A DNA stretch of 64,000 nucleotides from the NCBI RefSeq assembly GCF_006782915.1, contig NZ_VCNP01000016.1, positions 47,189-111,188 of the forward strand, given 5' to 3'. Shown here piece by piece: positions 24,001 to 27,865 of the stretch. A model generated the notes under the pieces. That model saw only the letters and a program-made list of their open reading frames with translations. It did not search any database and was not told where the DNA came from. The DNA is from Streptomyces calvus. Its GTDB lineage: Bacteria > Actinomycetota > Actinomycetes > Streptomycetales > Streptomycetaceae. Positions within the stretch are counted from its first letter, which is position 1. Every line of letters begins with the position of its first letter. Both the position numbers and the translations under genes were made by a program.

Positions 24001-27000
24001 ACGATCCGCCCCGACGGCGGAGGCGTCCCCACGGCCGCCGGCGCGGTGGCGCCCGACGGACTCACGGACACGGCCGGCGGAACCGCGCCCCCGTGACCGG
24101 GACCGACCCCACCAGGCCCGTCACCACGACCACTGCCGTTGTCGTTGGCGTGGTCGTTGTCGTTGGCGGTGTTGTTGTCGCTCGCGGTGCCGTTGTCGTC
24201 GGCCGTGTTGTTGCCGGACTCCAGGTGCAGGTCGGTCGCGGTCTCGGTGGAGGTCAGGGACAGGGTGGCGAGCTTCGAGGGGACGGGGTCGGTGGTGACC
24301 GTGGCGTCCGGGGCCACCGCGGTGCTGTGAGCGGCAGGTGCTGCCGTCTCCAGGACCGTCTTCGGCGGCTTGACCGCATCCGGGGTGACCGGATCACTGC
24401 CGTCGTCGACCGTCCCGGTGCTCTCGGTGACGGGACGGGGAGCCGGGTCGGCCACCACGCCGAGGGCATCGGCGAGCGGCAGCAGCACATCCGCGCCGGG
24501 GAACACGGTGTCGGCGGAACCCCGGGCGTCCGCGGAGCCCCGGATGTCCGCGCTCCCCGGAGTGTCCGTGCCGGTGTCCGTCGTGGCGGCGTCCGTGCGG
24601 CCCGCGTCCGGCGCAGTGACGTCCGTGCTGCCGGCGCCCGGCGACACGACCGACGGCGGACCGGTGAGCGGGCGGACCTTGACCGGAGCGCCCGGCGCCT
24701 CCCGGGTCAGCTCGACGGCGGCACGCACCGGTCGCCCGGACCCGTCCGACGCGACCGCCGGCCCGAGCACCACGGCCCGGTCGGTCCCGGCCCCGTCCAG
24801 CAACTCCGCCGCTTCCGGCGTCCCCACACCCGGCGGCGGCACCTCCGACACCACGATCGTCAACGGCGCCGCGCGCGTGGGCACGTCCTGCCCGACGCGA
24901 TCGGCATCGACCTTCACGTCACCGCGTACGTCACGTACGTCACCGCGTATGTCACCGGTACCGGCGTGCGAACCGGCGCTGTCCACCTCCGGCGAGGAGG
25001 TGACCTGCGGACGCACGGTGCTTTCCGGAACCGGCGCGGTCTCGGAGGACTGCGAAGACTGCGAGGACTGCGAGGACTGCGGGAGGTCGTCCGTCGTCCC
25101 GTCCGACGTGACCGTCGTGTTGTCCTGGGGCTGCTCGGTCGAGGGAACCGGGTCGCCGTCCCCGAGGTCGGCCGTCCCGTTCGTCCGCCCACCGGTGCCG
25201 GACCCGGCCGAGTTCGCGGACCCGCCCGAAGTGCCGGACACACCATTCGTGTTCGAGGCGCCGGACGCGTTCGAAACACCCGCCGATCCGGTAGCACCCG
25301 ACGAACTGGATGCCCCCGACGAACCGACAACACCCGGCCCACTCGACGTCCCCGACCCACCGGACGTCACCGACCCACCGGACGTCACCGACCCACCCGG
25401 CGCCATCGATCCACCCGGCGTCCCCAACCCACCCGGCGTCACCGACCCACCGGATGCACCGACACCGACGGTGCTCGACCCACCGGGCGCACCGACACCT
25501 CCGACGGTGCTCGACCCACCGGACGCACTGACACCTCCGACGGTGCTCGACCCGCCGGAGGTGCCGCCGGAACCCACTCCGACTCCCGGCGTTCCGTTGC
25601 CGATCGGCGCGTCCACGGTGACCGGGATGCCGAGGCCCTCGACGGCGCGGCGGACTCCGTCGCTGTCGATCTGGGCGGCGGGGCCGTTGCCGGCCGGGAC
25701 CACCCGGACCTCCGGCACCTGGGAGAGGCTGCTGTGGAGGCCGTCACGGACGCCGATCTCGACGGCGCCGGGCAGCGGCGACCCGCGCAGGGCGGCGATG
25801 TCCCGCAGCGCCTGCTCGCGCACGTCGGCGGGCCCGTCGTGGACCTGCTGCCACAGCGCGTTCTCGGCGGCGGTCACGGGCAGCGTGCCCGGGGTGTACG
25901 GCGGCGGGTCCGGCGTCGAGTACGGCGGCGGGTTCTCCGCGACGTAGGGCGGGGGCGCCTCGCTGCCGGTGAAGTCGCCCTGGAGGCCCGTGTTCTGGAC
26001 GGTGGCGGGCGGCGGCGGGGCGAGGGCGGAGCCGTTGCCGCCCGTGAGGCCCGCACCCGAGGGGCCGCCGGTGCGGTCGGTGCCGTCGCCGTCCGCGTCG
26101 GCGTCGCGCGAGCCCGGGGCACCGGCGGAGTCCGGCGTGTCGGCATCGTTGCCGCCGCCGGAGACGGTGGGCGGCGGCTGCAGGCGCAACCTGTCGATGA
26201 CATGGCGCAGTTCGGCACCGCTGTTCACCGCGATGTCGCTGAGCGTCGCCTCGACCTGGCTGCTGAGGCCCGCACCGACGAAGGTGGACCAGCTCGTGGA
26301 CCAGTCGCCGTCGAAGGCCCCCTTGATGAGGATCTCCGCGAGCGCCTCACCGGCACCGGCGGCGAGGAAGTCGGCCGTGCCCTTGAGCCCGTAGTGACCG
26401 GCCAGCGCGCCCGGCCGGTCGGCGTTGTTGCGCCAGAGCTGGTTGTTCCGCCACAGCTCGGGGTTGTTGCGGAAGGAGAGCGGGTTGTCCCGGAAGGTGA
26501 CCGGCGTGTGCGTGAGGTCCGGGCCGCTGCCGGCCGGAGTGGGGTCGGGGCGGTCGTGGGGGGTGTCGGGGCCGGGTGCGGGGTCCGGGCCCGGCTTGGA
26601 GTCGGGGTGGGGGCGGTTGGACGTGAGGTCGGGTCCGGGACCGTTGTTCTTCAGGTTGGGGTTGTTCTTGAAGTCGAGATCGGGGCCGTTCTTCAGGAAG
26701 TTGTTGTCGTAGCTGTTGACGATGTTCCGGGCCCAGCTGTCGAAAAAGCTGGTGAGTCCGCCCGCGGCGGCACCGAACGCGGCGGACTTGAGGATGTCGT
26801 TCCAGTCGATGCCGTCGGGGCGGCGGCCGTCCGGGGCGAAGTTCATCATCGCCAGCCGCACCGCGAAGGTGGTGAACGCCTCGGCGAACGCCTCCGTCAG
26901 CGACGGCGCCAGGTGCAGCCGCTGGAGCAGATGGCTGAGCGTGGTGAGGATCATGAAGCGGCTGCGCAGCTTGGCCATCATGATCTGGCTGGCCGTGGCG

Positions 27001-27407
27001 CCACCGGTGAAGAACGACATCGCCAGGTAGATGGCGATCTCGATGAGGAGGCGGATCACCTCGGCGATGACCTGCCACTTGGACTCCATGATGTCCATGG
27101 AGGTCTTGCGCCGGCCCTCGGCGATCTTGTCGAGCTGTTCGGCGAACTCGCGCAAGTAGTTCTTGCCGCCGTCGTCGATGAGCATGCCCATCGCCTTGGC
27201 GTACGACTTGGACAGGTCGTCCGGCATGGACTCGGCGATGTCGTGGATCGACTTGTCGATCAGCTCGGACATCCGGTCCAGCTTGCGGCCCAGACCGGAG
27301 TAGGGCCGCCGGCTCTCGTAGGCGAGGTCCTCGTCGGCGTCGATGAGCTTCTCCCCGGTGAGGATGAAGATCATCGCGTTGACCTCGGGCGACGGCTGGA
27401 TGCTCAC
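1..27407 (-). CDS. Giant type VII-linked polymorphic-toxin-like protein, C-terminus cut off by the window edge
   Basis: One frame runs from a GTG at 27407 to base 1 without a stop, at least 9,135 residues. The frame stays open upstream of the GTG and there is no strong ribosome binding site, so the start is approximate; an ATG at 27374 is the alternative. Order along the protein: helical hydrophobic N-terminus (about residues 100-230); Gly/Ser/Thr-rich linker (about 610-740); His/Cys module (H1269, C1316); three edema factor/ExoY-like nucleotidyl cyclase domains (1604-2296); OTU-like motifs near 2348, 4563 and 4885; a QDP-rich linker near 3230; two copies of a large module around a HELAH zinc motif (6414); a Thr-rich linker near 7550; a second His/Cys module (H8382, C8428). 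The preceding WXG100-like gene points to type VII export. Giant Streptomyces proteins annotated as lonely-Cys proteins are, from memory, the nearest family. A toxic or signalling role is inferred. Confidence 0.8.
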   Translation of the reverse strand, partial: MSIQPSPEVNAMIFILTGEKLIDADEDLAYESRRPYSGLGRKLDRMSELIDKSIHDIAESMPDDLSKSYAKAMGMLIDDGGKNYLREFAEQLDKIAEGRRKTSMDIMESKWQVIAEVIRLLIEIAIYLAMSFFTGGATASQIMMAKLRSRFMILTTLSHLLQRLHLAPSLTEAFAEAFTTFAVRLAMMNFAPDGRRPDGIDWNDILKSAAFGAAAGGLTSFFDSWARNIVNSYDNNFLKNGPDLDFKNNPNLKNNGPGPDLTSNRPHPDSKPGPDPAPGPDTPHDRPDPTPAGSGPDLTHTPVTFRDNPLSFRNNPELWRNNQLWRNNADRPGALAGHYGLKGTADFLAAGAGEALAEILIKGAFDGDWSTSWSTFVGAGLSSQVEATLSDIAVNSGAELRHVIDRLRLQPPPTVSGGGNDADTPDSAGAPGSRDADADGDGTDRTGGPSGAGLTGGNGSALAPPPPATVQNTGLQGDFTGSEAPPPYVAENPPPYSTPDPPPYTPGTLPVTAAENALWQQVHDGPADVREQALRDIAALRGSPLPGAVEIGVRDGLHSSLSQVPEVRVVPAGNGPAAQIDSDGVRRAVEGLGIPVTVDAPIGNGTPGVGVGSGGTSGGSSTVGGVSASGGSSTVGGVGAPGGSSTVGVGASGGSVTPGGLGTPGGSMAPGGSVTSGGSVTSGGSGTSSGPGVVGSSGASSSSGATGSAGVSNASGASNTNGVSGTSGGSANSAGSGTGGRTNGTADLGDGDPVPSTEQPQDNTTVTSDGTTDDLPQSSQSSQSSQSSETAPVPESTVRPQVTSSPEVDSAGSHAGTGDIRGDVRDVRGDVKVDADRVGQDVPTRAAPLTIVVSEVPPPGVGTPEAAELLDGAGTDRAVVLGPAVASDGSGRPVRAAVELTREAPGAPVKVRPLTGPPSVVSPGAGSTDVTAPDAGRTDAATTDTGTDTPGSADIRGSADARGSADTVFPGADVLLPLADALGVVADPAPRPVTESTGTVDDGSDPVTPDAVKPPKTVLETAAPAAHSTAVAPDATVTTDPVPSKLATLSLTSTETATDLHLESGNNTADDNGTASDNNTANDNDHANDNGSGRGDGPGGVGPGHGGAVPPAVSVSPSGATAPAAVGTPPPSGRIVVRPAGEPVMTTLDGQSVPVSQLRRLVPDTAVRPEPGRAVGTLTISQSPAEDGTAQDAGRRALLGQDTFRGVRTTSATPAPTVGPAPETATTPGPGTSPGTAAEPPARRTVFTGPPAALPGADSERGGDYFAAHGTPRTVTLGTEDAARPTVKVSGVQLGEVLKSWSRDGDQDRPLVLFSCETGRQPEVAGLPVAQHVANRTGRPVYAPTTEVGTARDRDGNVRAVLTEGADGPGRWRLFTPEPTGADLDALARDAGLHAGPGPADAFARARTLQQVRTLRGALGQDAEQRPENRELLAGLAFVDGLRWLSPDTAARYGDGRMTPDLLDRMVTDWHAATGGTAVDPATGPTPEQYTAFLRAAADLRATAGPDTTLDVLLPPPPPELPPSTLVSREDVRGLSYVPSAEVAWALSDAPLPLSDLGLGPEDTAELARRLHDPAPATTVPGHQPTSLPPEPAEVDPDTARHTYGIPEKNFKGFREVSRNNSLVIDVRPTNPSAPKWLESGAMAKPQEIKAKTVNETDVLLGADPGTVGLVGYFRPVLPEPASVPEGQWDRVLSRFNQRSTEFRELAPVMAAFEAENRFVVKDGVVHGVDDNGEQRPITGDHDLFDVSTPGGTRVSHPRHDALIEEMRSKDIAVMHGAHMFWNPSTAFDKSVFDKIVDSHQGPDGEPLLRFRPDNEHAELTWPAPLRTGEVNSYTARHTYGIPEKNFKGFREVSRNNSLVIDVRPTNPSAPKWLESGAMAKPQAIKAKTVNETDVLLGADPGTVGLVGYFRPVLPEPASVPEGQWDKVLSRFNQRSTEFRELAPVMAAYEAENRFVVKDGVVHGVDEDGAQRPLTGDHDVFDVSTPNGTRVTHPRHDALIEEMRSKDIAVMHGAHMFWNPSTAFDKSVFDKIVDSHQGPDGEPLLRFRPDNEHAELTWPAPLRTGEVNSYTARHTYGIPEKNFKGFREVSRNNSLVIDVRPTNPSAPKWLESGAMAKPQAIKAKTVNETDVLLGADPGTVGLVGYFRPVLPEPASVPEGQWDKVLSRFNQRSTEFRELAPVMAAYEAENRFVVKDGVVHGVDEDGAQRPLTGDHDVFDVSTPNGTRVTHPRHDALIEEMRSKDIAVMHGAHMFWNPSTAFDKSVFDKIVDSHQGPDGEPLLRFRPDNEHAELTWPASPRTTPAPDRPESPADDLTLFSKVPAAPGPADTVRADGATFQRLDTPGGGNSLFRALLDAARSRPVPPAWAARDIAGLRRLLRDRITGSELAAAAAEATPDPVLAVVDDLRMDALDGVRDPDEHERITQQWNAIAQAVVTDGDAGRWQRILRDSAYPHLADVAPTPAAARRLGTEGLMAAAAELPGLWASPFGDLLPQALAHTLDVDLRLVQPDGQAAGDTLVVPLHPGGRDGTLHLAYNGTDHYDALIPAPDTPATPTTSPETGDSDTPTTTPTTTGRTPTPATQGPDGSDPFREWLRDMGGITDVYGSGTPDPSDPYPLETQLERYRPARLLTGPDARPPGPAPRTVTFDDGSRLPAVLLDPDADPRDGDERDTGRRDGDPHGGGPGGRTDRGPQTAPSGLFTGLGVVTLRSPEQVAREILGKLPETLRGQFDEAELLRLLTEQPGAFTAPRGARLVGREKSGVGHELTVEAVPYHRWERFAETNGATTRLDTMRRGQATTGGGRSVGFGRRIAAGISMGPPLSWLVKIGLSLGWTRRTDYTLGTQAYNQSEYRSHDGSHLHLDDVYYRVSVNRVTEAPKSATQDTATGTGTPATAPRWRRTPVHTADFAMRDGLSWRLPDDLTVPFTGPRQAPETLTFPDGVDPRATDITGLHLTDPPEDLALAISGARPGSSAHRALVSYVRPERLLALFGRLAGPVSGPELTRGSGQHPLGHLVVERSVPHRATLVTESVTTEVRDLAQTTYQNERGHVRDTRFGIQVTSGPNHTVVGPETDVRIQGGPLVRADFSAGRGHYLGTDAARKVTARIRNQPIALYRVERTLMVRMAGEPRSAVRPVRVVSLDWMSTQDARRLAGWDSRTPGQTGPDADAEPPVPWYLTREDPVHLGGQVRAEGFRPDRPQYDPAHAVPEPTRDRTRDQDPRPTQDPRPTQDPQPTQDPQGTQDPQGTRDHQNPQSTQDPQNPQDPLRAFADAVLDTLHRSYPSLFVPPSMLRHPRLARFWYGDGRMRTALHNDRQVREALNRGTLAQSLDDLTTTGVPVTLTEDGKVSRGHHTLTLRARLTDRRFETTMSERSLRNGVVGTEVSGQGQQASSTLSAGFEVGISPRDHDKVPEAGLPAQTGNVAVGARYALTDQKATRSTVSVTHDHLTYQNGADLYSYRVELNATFEGHRRPRGWTRLVSAGLLGTGVFVSKVEERPLFSRGSETVGRVELAVPAAHGSQRHAPVDAPAGAPAPAPAPQRLSADEADQLLDGTRPLPRQDTADRRLVQRLLRAPHVVLGTEGGRERQQLMQETADRATGGSWHVGAPGTPVRGALRRAMANLSIAGQLGQYLGPFGSRVTGLNGAGPFRTHYLKAAVRGELHNLRVMSDPKPSSLEATLGNEHRIAGSESTVARTTLGVQGADMPLQHAGEPAVVGSYSTALQYARATGRSISSSLTQGRNTTVTFAGRMYLVVADAAETIAVRDRWTAAMGAVGTRAGARVSSAAGRISERLGRGLAPRRAAAALQRIRDAVMFHLPMQDAIEAGLAPDGLGTDTPRNLGGGYRVPAFLRRQFAGHSSGQLDASGATPQLMDRLKKAGVPSHDREQVLQRLSPDFLRSHVHELTTDGMSLPVHYRTWSRPHHLPTGGSPAQVRIKLTPVTTTVERLRTGIELEDYRTTARDHADGVTQERGGDVTIAVGQRATGGALLANPAVQGTAAGQRSSTRTETSGSTVTPNIATTQAHAEVVTGYTLTVTMTDAAGDPLPPRAVARVGSLHQILPAGLLTPDGDGSDGALTEQDVPEPERAVRLLTAEQARPEAVAAWRTSGSGTGVAAGAPDVSDVLPFDHRIGTGILAVDIRGAANVQDALTLATARADGTGDGALGSRYTGDPLDARVRMARLTPLTGLGTAPAQAQQDATTQVGLTSGFREALSADGSTLPTQASARLFGQFHTADSRLYAKMHRTGARLLAVENKPRMEAMRRSKTSDALEGGTSDNTEAAVGTAPLAGTSNAGVVNPGVTVPVAGANDGITAKDATDTTVAAHVKAAADRSMLFALPVSWLSVAEVDHRITDSRPLRTLGKARRGPRAAEAGTTALVWLREDLAREYGLLDDTTFPDEVAAAWDDQAKAADDLVAAEKGYYDARARARETWLGLGAQEQAALGDGEPDRPTVLPREVAESPAVAAWQAARDDVRRWQQRTAAAAADHHRLHLAASRLTAHHQGSPAVTVPDLPQDYTEPEWRSEAPEPYRISDGTGSTPRTLTSPDGVTVRELHDVPHDGASFFHALLAAAGQRGRLPKLLGPDLAARFTAAPGDPEVTAEAVGAARDRLAWALGEDRNQDLLDALALDVADTFTQEEIDAAGVTFTPAQQAEFDAFGRLPVTFWPNPGQRVALAVAALSRPFASEPRQDATQDATQDGTRRGVQDAAGSPAPPERRAGDHGGADLLPALAARVLGTPLTVVTGEGREQLFLPPGTDPSAVDPAADPVLFTADGFFHAALPPGTPPPAATPLPAPARSASTAPSTADTSNPDPASTDTSNPDPARPAREQQPAKPPVHRSHATPPWTPPADSTGPHYRLARDGVLTAPDGATYTQGTVTGRGNGFFGALSTALRRAAEQPGLDRREAGRLRTRAGASPAQLMRLNGLPGTPAERDSLFTPPPMNVRRGAPTPSTEAREGHLRRHLAEAPWGPEADRAVAEWAAAVTGTTVTLVEENGTAHTYPGPSADGPHLRLRRRGGDFVPLLPRTPAPPAPRPAPSSGTRQDSSPTPRPAPSGTRQDPASVPLPPSPDGSDLPGLPGEEEAYELSTLSGAGVTKALETESAEDGPFPVPPSPSSRYSQPDTAAGLPLTDDESSYSDSDDGGPGAARDTWLDLLFGPAARHDHSPETLVDTVDSLRELALGGTVPSSVATAPDGPAALHALTRRVLGLGPDTPVRGRDLLLLGSLALSASPDELADADALAGYLTQYDTALDEGTRLPPEAGGGRNWTGTGDQVPSLNSYAVESDDGSLVTWTAPWRDSYVVLARAGADAVHLVTPGGELTLDDAGEFARLVARDPARPPGADVVLAFPHGDIALLARHVADLTGSRVWYSEHGPRPATDWRSGTDHITLGPVPDGADTAWTSVGPDTDRASEANVSDIVELYEDGSAPADGIEARRPEPLTTRDYGVVDRSGDGVLFRKPAGELQGTWRTPQALADTEGAPQLVLSVQQYHEILATQRPVLRISSDRTLAVENGAYGQQVFATAEAVARASVDLARAGLALRLRVDEDLGILLPTPDGGTKRLFRVTPDFLTRSGQSSEEVCRDFADMLADNARTSHMVFRDPRTGLVATAPVNASDGVEVTGTHHLADALGRIADGDVAPDKADPAWASSHVRRDDRPTGGEDGPLPGRAYGSALSLDLPVDPRRDALSDAARRIGVNEYAWAGVGEGYVVQSVAAAGAQNQPSLERNYAKPRSAPSRSHFGYHFATVVLASEDGSHQISLENHARASQRNARHRAEAKANLRTRNLTQLREAAARLREEIERRQEAGDDQLLTELRDHLELTLALVRAKQAQAEMRATTAGSPERAAAERALEGATRTAAQRIGRLEDVIPGKHQWYMRMYSQRPGESAHDTNAELLEDKPSAEANPLTAVVLRGQQALPVTISFDKGAQQTPDSAKHPLRYLAGIVARTALWNAANGLPLPDVKVTGLRGGLLTGRDIAKARAEAVAVSFRQELAEALGALQDGTPLPHLTADAITVDRESARGRGSAPGDQGTGTVDITVDDHRGGPRQVATRGPRGARRGLPGGSPDDGLDPVAEQWPIGRPVTVMRPRYGGVDPAAVVPVTDVPATAPAEHTATADTPATTGTGADKGKGRAADARGAAEATDTGIVDGTPGTAEPRPNRWFTYTRVAESRSAPFTYEVADTGHIRLPGGEEIPPTGWTRFGHDFVHEATGTLLRGDSGWIGRVANMDTLAVVMADLGHDVTPHRIVADSSDLYVVPEDDGDTALRIPLREAADPAAPGDTSPTAPPPRARLDDRPRFVVRSAFDVRRFTYGGENVTDLTVRLALRGDDERTDTDAVMERVLQGVEEFYNRPGHRLPGGDRLHVTVERVAPDEDPHLTVDLVDRDRPMNQRAWWADAEPVEFAHELAHQLSLRDETRDASNPDRLHAPGSLLGPFREPAPDGLAQSGLRPRHLQLWAAVAGNVDLYTPPEGTSWADARANAPAELREPAWVDPVSLPTAGPDTGPDGAVPPPLPPGRGLSPLAEATDESESEPDSDDEDEAPVWTDPGWLDLLFGPHRATVPRDRLRETSEAVYDLVVEQAGGRETQQALRSGLVRLARQVLHMDRATGPGPADFHLLGSLALDASSDDLATADDLARYFVERQIETGRGALDEGTLLRDDDGNPVGRDYTGPGQPVPELESYAVRGRGRVVPQPAPWRNPYLVAARPVGRAVEIAVPGRTFLVDSPEELAMLISYDARRPRGADIVLALPPAYAATVASLVAGTTGRRVWYPEAPVGVATHPTAGTRHLVLELSAGDTGARWASTEPPADGGLPGARDLGTDDEPGADDDGAVSDASTSDGDAEFDRMADRAVAQRQIEARRARPLTTRDYGVIDRRGTGVLFTEPLPVSAGEVRADDGTGPDTPALVMPRQDHGTVRTADRPPLHISEDRTVATLAPEDGATGRSRQVYATRAAIERSSAALAAGAGVRLKADESVGVLLPKDDGSYGEPLFRVEPEFLTESGTSEHAFTRDFARMVADASGAPLSHIAFRDPSGAVTTAPVNGLHGREVTGTHHLAQALTEVAEGTRPADGVTPRWAARETGRDHRFTGGVIGAPTPGERYGRALSHEPPDNPLRTPLAAAARRIGVNEYAWAAVGEGYLIQSVSTTNDSGAQLFTHNHAKPGDRVGPHAPYHFAQVVLASEDGTHQITLENDTHAPGGIPDGLLDDVIDENLDRYGEDELGRLARSAEQRAAEARRDGADGTTTARLDGFARAARALAELHEAEQLPWYFDEDRPEHALAVREAAGARARAREAIRAAAPVIEHKDEWYFRAYSKRPGESAHEVNAALLSESSPAVANPLTTVVLHGHAPRGHQRTIRFEEHEHALSDADAGTIDGLATTLARVGLWNRAHGLPMPTVTVTGYGNRSRSSGQRRADAVAKALGARLGQVLRTFQSGASGTRPVTVRDFALTVDAKRARAATDPAQGRVVTVDIDDHRLVPAVSPAGAGQPGPGGSGAGVPGRTTPAGAPARPDEPARPVGTTPATTTEPTTTAPATTTTTAATTTDPAAARTATAAPTTSESPAGGGRARSRPPGRSAQPSPERRNSDAPPWVHARIRYAEEAAAFDERLGAYLAEHEAVVAEYRKMASAAWATARRDHPRNLAVFGDTSRYKAGVVGTSRPALQQVLRSGNLRELVALLYEGISKDFVPSMLGGPEEPHPQIAAERPSRRQRDTYTEFTRRFGEIQASDMSAAEKAAAVEELERSVTIRTRPEDARPPLSEAERRIAVNDSGLTWMPARSVHDIAMSADFQGRSEDTGGLVATGTAGSTYRFLVHAARMRDQWGVDLDLGLIRAGMLAVSLTVDHHTFHEVMRGAQLALNDVPGHDPRLDYTDNWGRYWNIHPFTERELRENVARDGLFPDEHAQRLLDELEGRPTTVTGARDGGAAPGDRDGTRAVLPHRPGPSGRTVHTRPVAAEPNHPLPQLPSPPVPQAPNPSAAPTAGQNPGGTAPVTVLPDEAERHREAVLDALHGLGALNGVDRERADRALERLDRLRDTDPDLRGGFLDLDALVRRVLLLGPSDTVNAAARGALVRLATAPVTAGAATLAALSAHYLAQRGAFHPDFRLTDGQGRPSGWNWLGRPLPADFDTGSTGRISRAADGTTGHSGPEPAPWRPTSGDPDPYLVLLSARPDGVVVRGLGGFARAVPPEVLHELMALDRDLAGHPGRPPVLLHVERAAAEPLDLPRGLADRLGRDVWATTGRAGIGRLPNVPGRSMVLLLDEVKQAPRGQWFRNTPAPAGTLPAAEPDDRVTALSVATRDHRSMGYISMDLSETPGGGWSRTLAHSRLGTVTSYTHLRNAYGPGSDPIPLPWTELNLPEPYFANNHGTPGTVVWHTPQGRRDDDGPRFARTLARRRSLASLAPEHPVALLICYAATPAGIGEVPGHHVEGPLPFVPDPLGTVAVGQDTANETGRTVFATHSMNSTGQTRPGDPTTYIGVFTDARGRTQPWVMFRPEPAGDALDRRARDAGLHQDPGPVPEATRERTLRLVRALRQVFGPTVDDTAEYPDLLRGMGALDLMREADPRLDRDGARRFTLDLYEQILTAYHAGAVPAGHVPQFTPDHHRSLLAEAARRWDAGARGPLTDWIGLPGLVHMLDGLAASPRRESLARQVLELDAHDPVGEAEWSRLLWASYKVAAATGAHPDRGAFAAAVLHLPAPDPARYGEAVLVARRAAAAGRDPWQFHEVAAHHLEQQGALESDRLLTDDQGTAWGRGLDGAGRPSGTFDPSVVTLLGHAPDGTLVPVGTEPAPWAADPYRPAPFVYVADGDADGLRVPGPVPAREFGELVLRDPQLLDMDGYAEVVAVVPHARPSGTRPVEGSIPGEGARNSARNWWSTDSATTLHHDPATGTYTVALLPGPDGRPAAPGTWGRTTPAEGDPAGTGTVTNGTAPGTAVAEPNTAAPALSSTGTRADGTDGTIPGAEPSGEAGGAADLAAARDAHASALTGLREAAAEAATTERISGDATAVADAWAAVGDARRAVEDAEARLWTLGATPDEWGAARRTGAPTGTGETGGPGTGVGPATGDGPDTGDAVPVVPRDADGRRWIAEQVTEADLPSGLPGPSPDETVGTDELAA
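2124..2264 (-). other. His/Cys module 2 of the giant protein
   Basis: YFANNHGTPG (H8382) and VALLICYAA (C8428) lie 46 residues apart and are followed by a TANETGRTVFATHS segment. This matches the layout of module 1 more than 7,000 residues away, so the two are copies of one domain type. They may be autoprocessing peptidases; that is inference. Confidence 0.45.
5020..7745 (-). repeat. Internal module copy B of the giant protein
   Basis: It repeats the blocks of copy A: WLDLLFGP, HLLGSLALDA, APWRNPYLVAAR, IVLALP, LTTRDYGVIDR, VNEYAWAAVGEGY and WYFRAYSKRPGESAH. It ends in a GYGNRSRSSGQRRADAV segment like an OmpA-type peptidoglycan-binding loop. The insert between copies A and B carries the HELAH motif. 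Confidence 0.6.
8151..8168 (-). other. HELAH zinc-peptidase motif inside the giant protein
   Basis: The frame encodes EFAHELAHQLSLRDE, with HELAH at residues 6414-6418. HExxH is the zinc-binding and catalytic motif of many metallopeptidases, and the helix context is right. The third ligand was not identified. Confidence 0.4.
9360..11970 (-). repeat. Internal module copy A of the giant protein
   Basis: In protein order it contains WLDLLFGP, LLLLGSLALSA, APWRDSYVVLAR, VVLAFP, LTTRDYGVVDR, VNEYAWAGVGEGY, WYMRMYSQRPGESAH and an OmpA-like segment near 9500. The same blocks recur in the same order about 4.2-4.3 kb further along the gene. The copies are diverged, so the duplication is old. Confidence 0.6.
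17610..17780 (-). repeat. QDP(R/Q)PT linker repeats in the giant protein
   Basis: Short tandem repeats encode TQDPRPTQDPQ-type units around residue 3230. They form a proline-rich spacer within the central part of the giant protein. Confidence 0.6.
20523..22615 (-). repeat. Three in-frame 708-bp tandem repeats encoding edema factor/ExoY-like nucleotidyl cyclase domains
   Basis: Copies lie at 20523-21230, 21231-21938 and 21939-22615, with a period of 708 bp (236 residues). The two lower-coordinate copies appear to differ by one synonymous base; the third has a more diverged stretch around 22130-22280. Each unit begins YGIPEKNFKGF. In the first protein copy these class II adenylate cyclase landmarks are visible: R1628 in VRPTNP, K1645 and K1652 in AKPQEIKAK (the seven-residue spacing of the two catalytic lysines in edema factor and ExoY), D1741 and D1743 in PITGDHDLFD (edema factor has a similar PLTADYDLF), and H1776 and N1783 in MHGAHMFWNP. 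The edema factor H351 position holds lysine, as I recall for ExoY. The domain is shorter than edema factor between these motifs. Activity and nucleotide preference are unknown. Confidence 0.75.
23460..23603 (-). other. His/Cys module 1 of the giant protein (clan CD peptidase-like pattern)
   Basis: YFAAHGTP (H1269) is followed 47 residues later by LVLFSCETG (C1316), then by a VANRTGRPVYAP segment. A hydrophobic strand ending in His-Gly and another ending in Cys is the arrangement of caspase-, CHAT- and MARTX-type cysteine peptidases. The assignment is from motif layout only. Confidence 0.45.
25190..25560 (-). repeat. Gly/Ser/Thr linker repeats in the giant protein
   Basis: Degenerate 9- to 24-bp direct repeats encode runs such as GGSSTVGG and GGSVTSGGS (about residues 616-740). 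A serine-glutamine run (SSQSSQ) follows near 25050-25085. It is a flexible spacer between the hydrophobic N-terminus and the first His/Cys module. Confidence 0.7.
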
Positions 27408-27488
27408 CGAGCGCCGTCCCGCGGGCCGTGCGGGCAGGACGGGGCGACCGCTCCCGGCAGAGTGCGGGAGCGGCCGGCGGTACGCGGG

Positions 27489-27863
27489 TCAGCGGCGGCC
27501 ATGCCCGCCCGGGCCGTCGCCGTCCAGGCCGTGGGTCTCGACGCGGTTGTTGCTCCGCTCGATCTCCTCGAGGTGGTGGTCCCGGGTGTCCTTCATCATC
27601 CGGACCTGGCTGACCGTGGCGTCCGTGATGCCCACCAGCGCGTCACGGACGGACATCATGGTCTCCTTGGTGGTCTGCCGCTCCTTCTGCTCCTGCGGCT
27701 TGGCCTTCTCCGCGAAGTCACCGCTCGTACCGGGCCACGAGACCGTGGGGGCCAGCTCGTCCAGGAACTCCTCGGTCATGCTCTTGGCGAGGGTGCCGAT
27801 CTCCTCCAGCTGCCGCGCCAGGGCCTCGATGCGGTGCGGATCGACGTAGTACCGCTGTCCCAT
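27489..27863 (-). CDS. WXG100-like small secreted protein
   Basis: 124 residues from ATG 27863. Helical N-terminal half, then a W43-P-G45 turn (TVSWPGTSG) and a second charged helical half rich in Glu, Lys and Gln, the hairpin layout of ESX/type VII substrates. It ends in a Gly-rich tail. It starts 2 bp after the stop of the YbaB-like gene and lies 81 bp before the giant gene, so the three are probably co-transcribed. By analogy with other actinobacterial loci it would act as an export partner or chaperone of the giant protein. No secretion ATPase lies within the window; components could lie beyond the left edge. Confidence 0.65.
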   Translation of the reverse strand: MGQRYYVDPHRIEALARQLEEIGTLAKSMTEEFLDELAPTVSWPGTSGDFAEKAKPQEQKERQTTKETMMSVRDALVGITDATVSQVRMMKDTRDHHLEEIERSNNRVETHGLDGDGPGGHGRR

Positions 27864-27865
27864 GG